From assembly GCF_003048255.1 (NCBI RefSeq), contig NZ_CP028487.1, positions 1,240,001-1,304,000 on the forward strand: 64,000 bases of DNA, given 5' to 3'. Each line of letters begins with the position of its first letter. Position 1 is the stretch's first letter. Position numbers and translations under genes: made by a program. This DNA comes from Yersinia massiliensis (GTDB lineage Bacteria; Pseudomonadota; Gammaproteobacteria; Enterobacterales; Enterobacteriaceae). Below are positions 56,683 to 64,000 of this stretch, in pieces. The notes beneath the pieces are model-generated. The model searched no databases. It was not told the origin of the DNA and saw only the letters and a program-made list of their open reading frames with translations.

Positions 56683-59600
56683 GGCAATTCCCGTCCATTC
56701 GGCAATGCTGGTCCATCTTGCGGCGCAGGTAAATCATGATCATCGCGAGGATGGGTATTGCGCGCCAACTTATCGAACAACAGATAGATAACTGGCGTGG
56801 TAAACAGGGTCAGGATTTGGCTCACGATCAAGCCACCGACCATACACACCCCCAGTGGCTGGCGTAATTCTGCGCCAGCACCGGTACTGAGCATCAAGGG
56901 CAAGGCACCAAATAGCGCGGCCAATGTGGTCATTAGAATCGGGCGGAAACGCAGCAAGCACGCCTGATAAATAGCATCGTAAGGGGTCATGCCTTTATCG
57001 CGCTCAGCCGCCAGCGCGAAGTCGATCATCATGATCGCGTTTTTCTTCACGATGCCGATCAGCAAGATTATCCCGATGATGGCTATCACATCCAGTTCAT
57101 GGCCGGTTAACATCAGCGCCAGCAACGCCCCGACGCCGGCGGTCGGCAGAGTCGAGAGAATGGTCACCGGATGAATAAAGCTTTCGTACAACACGCCGAG
57201 CACAATATACATCGCCACAATGGCCGCGATGATCAGCCACAGTGTGCTGCCGAGTGCCGCTTGAAACGCCAATGTAGAACCTTGGAAACGGGTGGTAATG
57301 TCCGCAGGTAACTGGATAGCTTGCTCGGCCTGCGTGACGGCTTCCACTGCTTCGCCAAGGGAATAACCCTGCGCCACATTGAAGGAGATCGTAGCGGATG
57401 GGAACTGATTCAAATGGTTGATGGACAGAGGCCCGAAGCGCTCTTCGATGGTGGCAATGCTGCTTAACGGCACCCCTTTACCGTCACTGCCGGTGAGGCG
57501 GATATCATTGAATGCCGCTAACCCCGGTGTGGCTTGTACGTCATGTTCCAACACCACGCGATATTGGTTGGCCTGCGTGTAGATAGTGGAAATCAACCGC
57601 TGACCAAAGGCGTTGTATAGCGCACTATCGATGGCCGCCATGGTGATCCCCAAACGGCTGGCGCTGTCTCTGTCCACATTCACAAACGCCACTAAACCCT
57701 GATCCTGCCAGTCGCTGGTGACATCTTGGAAGGGCGCTTGTTGCTGCAACTCACTGATCAGTTTAGGCACCCAAGTACTCAGTTCTTCCAGCGACGTCGC
57801 TTGTAGAGTGAACTGATATTGCGTGCGGCTCAGTTGGGTATCGATCGTTAAATCTTGTACCGGTTGCAAATAGAGTTTGATGCCCGGTAGGCCAGCGACA
57901 CTTTCTTGCAAGCGGGTAATCACCTCTGGAATGCGGTCTGCCCGTTCATTCAGTGGTTTTAGGTTAATCTGCAACCGGCCATTGTTGAGGGTGGCATTGG
58001 TGCCATCGACGCCGACAAACGAGGTTAAACTTTCCACTGCCGGATCTTTGAGGATGATGGCGGCCACTTGCTGCTGGCGTTCAGCCATATTGCTGAACGA
58101 CACCGATTGTGGCGCCTCCAACGTGCCTTGAATCAGCCCGTTATCCTGCAAGGGGAAAAAGCCTTTGGGCATCAGCAGGTAGAGCAGTACCGTCAACACC
58201 AGTGTGCTTAACGCGACGCCTAAGGTGATCCATTGATGCTTCAGCACTTTTTTCAGCGCAACCGCATAATGGGCAATCACCCAATCGAAGAATTTCTCAC
58301 TGGCGCGGGACAGGCGATTTTGTTTACGCAATGACTCATAACTGAGCATGCGCGCGCACATCATCGGAGTGAGCGTCAGGGACACCACCGCAGAAATTAA
58401 GATGGCAATCGCCAAGGTGACCGCAAACTCACGGAACAAACGGCCAACGATATCCCCCATAAACAGCAGCGGGATCAACACCGCAATCAGCGAGAACGTC
58501 AGGGAAATGATGGTAAAACCAATCTCACCGGCTCCCTTTAGCGCCGCATCCAGTGGCTTCTCGCCTTTTTCGATATAGCGGGAGATATTCTCAATCACCA
58601 CGATGGCATCATCGACCACAAAGCCGGTGGCGATGGTTAGCGCCATCAATGTGAGGTTATTGATTGAAAAACCTAGGAAATACATCGCAGCAAAGGTGCC
58701 AATCAGCGACAGTGGCACTGCCACACTGGGAATGATCGTGGCAGCGGCATTGCGCAAGAACAGATAAATCACCATCACCACCAAGGCAATCGCCAGTAGC
58801 AATTCAAATTGCACATCGCTGACGGAGGCTCGAATGGTGGTGGTGCGGTCAGTGAGGATTTTGACATCCACCGATTTGGGTAAACTTTTAATCAGATCCG
58901 GCAGCATCTCGCGAATACTGTCGGCGGTGGCAATCACATTAACGCCCGGCTGGCGCTGGATATTCAGCACAATAGCTTGTTGGTTATTGGCCCAAGCCGC
59001 TAACTTGTTATTTTCGGCCCCTTGCTCAATGGTGGCGACATCTTGCAAGCGGATCGGCGCGCCGTTTTGGTAGGCGACGATTAGGTCGCGGTAATCCTCG
59101 GCGGATTTCATTTGGTCATTGGCTGATAGCGTCACTGAACGGGTTGGCCCATCGAGGCTCCCTTTGGCCGAGTTGACGTTAGCATTGCTGATGGCGGTAC
59201 GAATGGTTTCACTGTCCAGCCCCAGAGCAGCCACCGCAGGGGCATTGAGTTTGACGCGCACGGCAGGGCGCTGGCCGCCAGAAATAGTCACCAAACCGAC
59301 GCCAGTCACTTGCGAGATTTTCTGCGCAATGCGGGTTTCCACCATATCTTCCACTTGCGTCATCGGGATCGCCGTGGAAGTCACTGCCAATGTCAGAATC
59401 GGCGGATCCGCTGGATTCACTTTGCTGTAAATCGGCGGATAGGGCAGATCATTTGGCAGCAGATTGGTGGCGGAGTTGATCGCTGCTTGCACCTCTTGCT
59501 CGGCCACATCAAGCGGCAAGTTAAGCTGGAATTGCAGCGTGATGACTGATGCGCCGCCTGAGCTTTGCGACGCCATTTGTTTCAGGCCCGACATTTGACC

Positions 59601-59840
59601 AAACTGCCGCTCCAGTGGCGCGGTAATGGAAGAGGTCACCACATCAGGGCTAGCACCAGGATACAGTGTCACCACCTGAATCGTCGGGTAATCGACCTCC
59701 GGCAGGGCGGAAACCGGCAAAGCACGGTAGCCCATGATCCCCGCCAGCAAGATGGCAATCATAAACAGTGTGGTGGCGACGGGGCGTAATATAAACAGCC
59801 GTGATGGGCCACCACCGGGCGTTGGAGGCATCACTTGCAT
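56679..59840 (-). CDS. mdtB: Multidrug efflux RND transporter MdtB
   Basis: A 1053-residue RND pump, paralogous to Mdt[21 protein letters not shown] is the N-terminus. The proton-relay motif [20 protein letters not shown] is present and most of the length is nearly collinear with E. coli MdtB (1040). The C-terminal tail ([20 protein letters not shown]) is longer. Its ATG shares one base with the mdtA stop (TGATG), so translation is coupled. Confidence 0.96.
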   Translation of the reverse strand: MQVMPPTPGGGPSRLFILRPVATTLFMIAILLAGIMGYRALPVSALPEVDYPTIQVVTLYPGASPDVVTSSITAPLERQFGQMSGLKQMASQSSGGASVITLQFQLNLPLDVAEQEVQAAINSATNLLPNDLPYPPIYSKVNPADPPILTLAVTSTAIPMTQVEDMVETRIAQKISQVTGVGLVTISGGQRPAVRVKLNAPAVAALGLDSETIRTAISNANVNSAKGSLDGPTRSVTLSANDQMKSAEDYRDLIVAYQNGAPIRLQDVATIEQGAENNKLAAWANNQQAIVLNIQRQPGVNVIATADSIREMLPDLIKSLPKSVDVKILTDRTTTIRASVSDVQFELLLAIALVVMVIYLFLRNAAATIIPSVAVPLSLIGTFAAMYFLGFSINNLTLMALTIATGFVVDDAIVVIENISRYIEKGEKPLDAALKGAGEIGFTIISLTFSLIAVLIPLLFMGDIVGRLFREFAVTLAIAILISAVVSLTLTPMMCARMLSYESLRKQNRLSRASEKFFDWVIAHYAVALKKVLKHQWITLGVALSTLVLTVLLYLLMPKGFFPLQDNGLIQGTLEAPQSVSFSNMAERQQQVAAIILKDPAVESLTSFVGVDGTNATLNNGRLQINLKPLNERADRIPEVITRLQESVAGLPGIKLYLQPVQDLTIDTQLSRTQYQFTLQATSLEELSTWVPKLISELQQQAPFQDVTSDWQDQGLVAFVNVDRDSASRLGITMAAIDSALYNAFGQRLISTIYTQANQYRVVLEHDVQATPGLAAFNDIRLTGSDGKGVPLSSIATIEERFGPLSINHLNQFPSATISFNVAQGYSLGEAVEAVTQAEQAIQLPADITTRFQGSTLAFQAALGSTLWLIIAAIVAMYIVLGVLYESFIHPVTILSTLPTAGVGALLALMLTGHELDVIAIIGIILLIGIVKKNAIMMIDFALAAERDKGMTPYDAIYQACLLRFRPILMTTLAALFGALPLMLSTGAGAELRQPLGVCMVGGLIVSQILTLFTTPVIYLLFDKLARNTHPRDDHDLPAPQDGPALPNGRELP

Positions 59841-61171
59841 CAGGATTTCTCCGCCGCAGGAGTGCCGCTAGCGGGTGCCTCTGCGGCATGCCTTCTACCT
59901 CCGCTGCGCGTCCCTTTTTGCTCTGCGGCAGGCTTTTCTGCGGCCTCGGTTTTCTCTGCTTCAGCGGATCGTGGTGTCACCACTTCCACTTGCGCACCTT
60001 CTGTCAGGCGATCAATACCGTCAGTAACCACGCGCTGACCGGCGTCTAGCCCCGCCGTAATGACCACTTGTTTGCTGTCTTGAATACCGGTGGTCACCAG
60101 ATGTTTGCTGACTTTGTTCTCGTCGTTTAACGTCCAGACAAAGCTGCCTTCATTGCCCATTTGCACGGCAGCGGTTGGCACCACCACGGCGTTTTGCAGT
60201 AAATCGACCTTGATGCGAGCATTCACAAACTGATTGGGGAACAGCACGTCATCTTCATTGGCGAAGCGCGCTTTTAGCTTAATGGTGCCAGTGGTGGTAT
60301 CAATCTGGTTATCGATACTGAGCAGATAGCCCTGCGCTAACAGCTGTTTATTGGTGCGATCCCAGGCTTCCACGGGCACGGTGGTGTTATTTTTTTGCGC
60401 ATTTTTCTGCGCTTGCATAATGGCCGGAATATCACTTTCTGGCAGGGTAAAGACCACATCAACAGGGTGCGTTTGGGTGATCACCACAATCGGCGTCGCC
60501 GTGCCACTGGTGATGAAATTACCCACATCCACTTGTTTCAGCCCCACTTTGCCCGAGATGGGCGCGGTAATGCGGCTATAAGTCAATTGCAGCTTGGCGC
60601 TATCGATAGCCCCTTGATCGGCCTTCACACTGCCTTCACTTTGGCGAACTAACGAGGCTTGCGTATCCAGCTCTTGCTGGGCGATGACACCGGTTTTAAC
60701 CAATTTTTGATAGCGCGCCAGATCACGGCGGGCGTTATCAAGCGTAGCTTGATCCTTGGCGAGCTGGCCCTGCGCTTGAGTCAGTTGCACTTGGTAAGGG
60801 CGGGGATCAATTTCTGCCAGTAAATCACCGGCGGCAACCTGTTGGCCTTCGGTAAAGTGGATTGCCATTAATTGGCCATCGACGCGGCTGGTCACGGTGA
60901 CGGTATTGGCGGCCATCACAGTACCTAAACCGGTGAGATAACGCGGCACCGCTTGCTCGGTAGCGGTGGCGGCTTGCACCGGTGACATCGGCATATTGCG
61001 GCGGCCCCCCGCGCGTGCAGGGCCAGCGGCACTGGCTTGGGGCTGCGCACCGGTCGCATTGCTCGCGGGGGCTGCACTGAAGTGACGCCAGAGAAATACA
61101 GCAATAATAATCGCCACCGCGATACCCAATAAAATAAAGACTCGGGAATTGCGTTTAGAGTGAGCTTTCAT
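59840..61171 (-). CDS. mdtA: Multidrug efflux membrane-fusion protein MdtA
   Basis: A 443-residue periplasmic adaptor. A membrane segment (about 9-26, [18 protein letters not shown]) anchors it. The biotinyl-lipoyl half-motifs ([39 protein letters not shown]) flank a coiled hairpin. The beta-barrel and membrane-proximal domains follow. The C-terminus has an Ala/Glu/Lys-rich tail ([20 protein letters not shown]) and the protein is longer than in E. coli (415). It is first gene of mdtABCD-baeSR. Confidence 0.95.
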   Translation of the reverse strand: MKAHSKRNSRVFILLGIAVAIIIAVFLWRHFSAAPASNATGAQPQASAAGPARAGGRRNMPMSPVQAATATEQAVPRYLTGLGTVMAANTVTVTSRVDGQLMAIHFTEGQQVAAGDLLAEIDPRPYQVQLTQAQGQLAKDQATLDNARRDLARYQKLVKTGVIAQQELDTQASLVRQSEGSVKADQGAIDSAKLQLTYSRITAPISGKVGLKQVDVGNFITSGTATPIVVITQTHPVDVVFTLPESDIPAIMQAQKNAQKNNTTVPVEAWDRTNKQLLAQGYLLSIDNQIDTTTGTIKLKARFANEDDVLFPNQFVNARIKVDLLQNAVVVPTAAVQMGNEGSFVWTLNDENKVSKHLVTTGIQDSKQVVITAGLDAGQRVVTDGIDRLTEGAQVEVVTPRSAEAEKTEAAEKPAAEQKGTRSGGRRHAAEAPASGTPAAEKS

Positions 61172-61264
61172 GATGGCGGAGAATTCCTTTTGATTTTCTG
61201 AGTAGCGGCAACAAAGTGTATGCCTAAGTTTTTGGATATCTTACTAGTTTAGCGGGGATTTACC

Positions 61265-61284
61265 GGATAAAAATGGAGGAAATA
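61265..61284 (-). promoter_or_regulatory. Candidate BaeR box upstream of mdtA
   Basis: The minus strand reads ATTTCCTCCATTTTTATC, matching the published Bae box TTTTTCTCCATNATTGGC at about 13 of 18 positions, with the core CTCCAT intact. It lies about 100 bp before mdtA. Confidence 0.35.
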
Positions 61285-61417
61285 TGAAAGTACTGTATAG
61301 ATACGTTGACGCAGGTGTTTGATAGGGGAATGAGCGTGAAGGGGATATTTTCTGCGGAATCGTAAGATAGCGAGGAGTGAGCTATTCCCACTCCTGCTAA
61401 ATCGATTGTTCGCTGGG

Positions 61418-62473
61418 TTATTGATAAGTCATGGTAAAGGTCGCGCTGGCATTAGCGGGGCCGGGGGTGACCCTATTTTGGGTTTGGTAATATTGGGCAG
61501 TGATATCAATGGTTTCTTTAATATTATTCCCACTAGCGGCAGAGGTGCCCATTTGTTTTGCTCTGCCAAATTCTACCGGTTGGCCATTCGCTAATAATTG
61601 CACGCCCACGCCGGTAGCAACACCGGGTTCGGGCGTTAATTTCATCACTCCCTGATGACCGGGTTCCCCATTGCCATCAACTTGAAGAAAATATTTGGTA
61701 TCAGGGTCGCAGGTTAAGGGAATTTGTTTGGTTATTGGTGTGCCCGTCGTACCAATGCGCTTAAAATCATTTTGTTGATTTTTACCTAAATTAAAATCTA
61801 ATCTGTTTGAATCAAGTGTACAGCCATTTCGCCTAATAACTAAAAAGTCAGGTGTTTCAAAAATATTATTTAAAGTCTTACCTGAGGCAGGGCCTTTGTC
61901 ATAGACAAAATAATTGGAGCTGAATTTAGGAAGGTTAGTAATACGGCCTACTTCATGGTTAGCGTCGAGCTTAACGATAGAGACTAAACTAAAAACATCA
62001 GTAGCAAAAACAGTACCCTGAGTATTATGACAACTAAAACTATGCCCTGTGGTAGTTATATTTGAAATATAATGGCTTGCAAGTTGGTTGTTGCAACCCA
62101 CATTATTATAATACTGAGAATTATCTATTTCATATTTTATTCCAATTCCTCTTAGGTTTGTTTGATAAATGTTCGGTAACCCCGGAATATTGGAGATATT
62201 CGGAATGACTTCAAAATCTATATAGGTATTGTTAATATTTGCCCCCTCACATTTAAAATCATTACTAACTTTTAGTATTAACTCACTATGATTTATTGGC
62301 ATGTTGCGGTGTAAATTAAAATTTGTTACTGGTATCTCATTTGAGTTTGTTATTTCGCAATCAATAGCCGCAACTGAAGGGCTAAGCATTAATAATGCCA
62401 GGCCGCCCCCGATGAGACTTAATTGACTGAGATGAATGTTATTTTTGATTTTTATTAATTTTGAATAAAACAT
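61418..62473 (-). CDS. Fimbrial tip/minor adhesin subunit
   Basis: A 351-residue secreted protein. The signal peptide ends SVAA (about residue 36). A 200-residue N-terminal domain with four cysteines is followed by a pilin domain from about residue 225 (RRNGCTLDSNRLDFNLGKNQ; QIPLTCDPDTKYFLQVDG) ending in SATFTMTYQ, the strand recognised by a chaperone. Two-domain architecture and position after the usher suggest the tip adhesin of the second fimbria. The ligand is unknown. The N-terminal part is more AT-rich than the pilin part. Confidence 0.8.
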   Translation of the reverse strand: MFYSKLIKIKNNIHLSQLSLIGGGLALLMLSPSVAAIDCEITNSNEIPVTNFNLHRNMPINHSELILKVSNDFKCEGANINNTYIDFEVIPNISNIPGLPNIYQTNLRGIGIKYEIDNSQYYNNVGCNNQLASHYISNITTTGHSFSCHNTQGTVFATDVFSLVSIVKLDANHEVGRITNLPKFSSNYFVYDKGPASGKTLNNIFETPDFLVIRRNGCTLDSNRLDFNLGKNQQNDFKRIGTTGTPITKQIPLTCDPDTKYFLQVDGNGEPGHQGVMKLTPEPGVATGVGVQLLANGQPVEFGRAKQMGTSAASGNNIKETIDITAQYYQTQNRVTPGPANASATFTMTYQ

Positions 62474-62544
62474 ACTGACCTATGAAATAAGTTATTTTAT
62501 CGGCTAGCGGATGAATAAAATATTCACCCGCACGCTAGGTTTAT

Positions 62545-64000
62545 TTACCGGCACGCCGCATCTAGTGCGCGTACCGTCGAAATGGCATTTGCCTCAGCGG
62601 CGGGCAAGGTGAATGTCACCTGACATTGCTGCTTAACTTGATTGCCCCATTGCACCTGCAACTGGCCGCTTTCCGGCACGCCGCTGAGATACACCTGACC
62701 GTCATCACCCACGATACTGCTATTGCTACTGTCTGATTCATCACCTTGTAAGCTCGCCATGGCACCGAAAGGTATTGGCTTGCCCTGATAAGTCAGGTTG
62801 ATCAACACGCGGCTGCCCAGACGTGGTTTGAAGTTAGCCAGCACCACCGCACCCCGTGTTGGCACCACGTTTTGGCTGGTGATATCCATATCAATGCTAT
62901 CGCCCATGCTCTGGGTATCGAGTGACACCGTGTTCTGGCGGTAACTCGTGGCATAAGGCACCACCGCATAGCCGCGCCAGTCGGTTTTCACTCCACGGCC
63001 ACTGCCAACCCCGACACCACTGGCACCGGGTGCACGCACCAACACCAGAGTGTCGCTTTGGGATTGCGAAAGCGTCACGCCGTCGCGGTGCGCCAACACG
63101 CCACCGTTGAGGCCATAGTTCATCTGGCGGCGATCCGCGCCATAACTGTAACCGGCACTCAACTGACCATAAGCCCCGTTATAGCTGCTGCTCAGGCTGC
63201 CACTATTGCCACCGCCACGGCTAGAGCGGCTTTGTTGCAGGCTATAGCTCAACTGATTGTCTGCTAGCAGGCTGCCACCTAAGCCTAATTGCTGGCTGGT
63301 GTCGCCCCCTTGACTATTATTGACGCTGTAATTGGCCCAACTATTGGGTAACCATCGGCTCAGCGGGATATTCATACTCAAACTGAGCCGCTGGTCGTTA
63401 TGTTGCTGGTTGGGGGCCTGGCTATAGCTGTAGTTCAGGCTATAGCTGATGCCAGACAGCGAAATGTTGTAGCCCAATGTGGCATTGCGTTCGATGCCTT
63501 TACGCTGCCAATAATCTTGCTGATAGGCGGAAAGGTATAAGCTGCCAAAATCATTCAGAGATTGGCTGACATGGAACTGAGTCCGGCTGCGTTTGTTATT
63601 ATTACGCCCGAGAGCGTTAATGCTGCCTACCCCAGTTAACTGATTCGCTTCACTGAAATCATAGAAACCTTCAGTAGAGTAGCGGTGGCTACCGATGGAA
63701 AAGTGAGTCCCAGTGGCGGTAATACTTTTGGCATATTGCAGGCGATAAGATTGCCCTTGGCGAGTGGTATCGTCTTCAAAGCGCGTTTTGGCTTGCGTCA
63801 CATCCGCAGATACTGACCCCATACTGCCTAAACCTATGCCAACGCCCAGTGCACCGGCTTGATAATCGGCAGCCAATAAGAAGCCGTTATACAGCGTAAA
63901 CCCGTAAGGCATCCCATAAGCCAATGAAGTTTGCGCAAAATAGGGTGTAGGACTACCCTGACGGGCTTGCCGATATTGACCAGCGCTCAGCGCATATTTC
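62545..64000 (-). CDS. Fimbrial outer-membrane usher (5' end outside window)
   Basis: The frame is open to base 64000 and ends at 62545, leaving about 485 residues of an usher's C-terminal half. KYALSAGQYRQ at the window edge is a conserved usher segment just before the TLYNGFLLAADYQ barrel signature. The plug is lost, while the end of the barrel and the C-terminal domains (RVLINLTYQGKPIPFGAMAS) with the terminal cysteine pair (QQCQVTF; DAACR) are present. It is related to the usher at 32928 but clearly distinct. The chaperone and pilin genes should lie beyond the window. Confidence 0.92.
   Translation of the reverse strand, partial: KYALSAGQYRQARQGSPTPYFAQTSLAYGMPYGFTLYNGFLLAADYQAGALGVGIGLGSMGSVSADVTQAKTRFEDDTTRQGQSYRLQYAKSITATGTHFSIGSHRYSTEGFYDFSEANQLTGVGSINALGRNNNKRSRTQFHVSQSLNDFGSLYLSAYQQDYWQRKGIERNATLGYNISLSGISYSLNYSYSQAPNQQHNDQRLSLSMNIPLSRWLPNSWANYSVNNSQGGDTSQQLGLGGSLLADNQLSYSLQQSRSSRGGGNSGSLSSSYNGAYGQLSAGYSYGADRRQMNYGLNGGVLAHRDGVTLSQSQSDTLVLVRAPGASGVGVGSGRGVKTDWRGYAVVPYATSYRQNTVSLDTQSMGDSIDMDITSQNVVPTRGAVVLANFKPRLGSRVLINLTYQGKPIPFGAMASLQGDESDSSNSSIVGDDGQVYLSGVPESGQLQVQWGNQVKQQCQVTFTLPAAEANAISTVRALDAACR

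Noticed and set aside
61284..61322. 12-codon frame with GGAGG upstream, divergent from mdtA
   Set aside because: Too short to support. The GGAGG overlaps the possible Bae box on the other strand and nothing coupled follows.

Overview
This window looks like a chromosomal segment of a Yersinia species or a close relative among the Enterobacterales. Gene order follows the E. coli/Yersinia backbone: yfhM-pbpC-ndk-rlmN-(pilW)-rodZ-ispG-hisS-yfgM-bamB-der-yfgJ-xseA-guaBA, and later mdtABCD-baeSR-yegP-trhP-cyaR. The pilW insertion, the fimbrial clusters and the palindromic tandem repeats point towards Yersinia. The intact sorbitol operon (srlAEBD-gutM-srlR-gutQ) favours a sorbitol-fermenting species such as one of the Y. 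enterocolitica group. The species is inferred, since no alignment could be run.

Layout. 1-6461: envelope genes, the alpha-2-macroglobulin YfhM (its 5' end lies outside the window) and penicillin-binding protein 1C. 6646-9051: an AT-rich accessory gene for a secreted 801-aa protein with N-terminal beta/gamma-crystallin-like repeats and a C-terminal GNAT-like segment, inserted between pbpC and ndk. 9287-25401: core housekeeping genes for nucleotides, rRNA/tRNA modification, cell shape, isoprenoids, outer-membrane assembly, ribosome biogenesis and GMP synthesis. 25535-25972: a GNAT acetyltransferase.

26215-36666 is an AT-rich fimbrial island. It holds a membrane-bound winged-helix regulator, two FidL-like membrane proteins, a LuxR-type regulator, then a chaperone-usher operon with two pilins, three chaperones, one usher and a two-domain tip protein. 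A motif close to GTCTTAAT/C recurs in the control regions of the island and may be the binding site of one of its regulators.

37346-38423 is a thiamine locus. A TPP riboswitch of the E. coli thiM type precedes thiD, but thiM is absent. Between them lies a 27-codon reading frame whose Shine-Dalgarno can be sequestered and whose stop overlaps the thiD start. A partial inverted copy of the riboswitch lies just upstream, next to a remnant of an IS3-family transposase.

38438-46131 holds two tandem palindromic-repeat arrays (121-bp and 127-bp units) around a hypothetical gene, an Ivy-type lysozyme inhibitor and the regulatory genes of the srl operon. The second array and a short third element lie inside the srl operon. 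46524-61171: the lipid kinase yegS, the sRNA CyaR, trhP, yegP, and the BaeSR two-component system with the MdtABC(D) efflux system. 61418-64000: the distal part of a second chaperone-usher cluster (adhesin and usher), cut by the window end.
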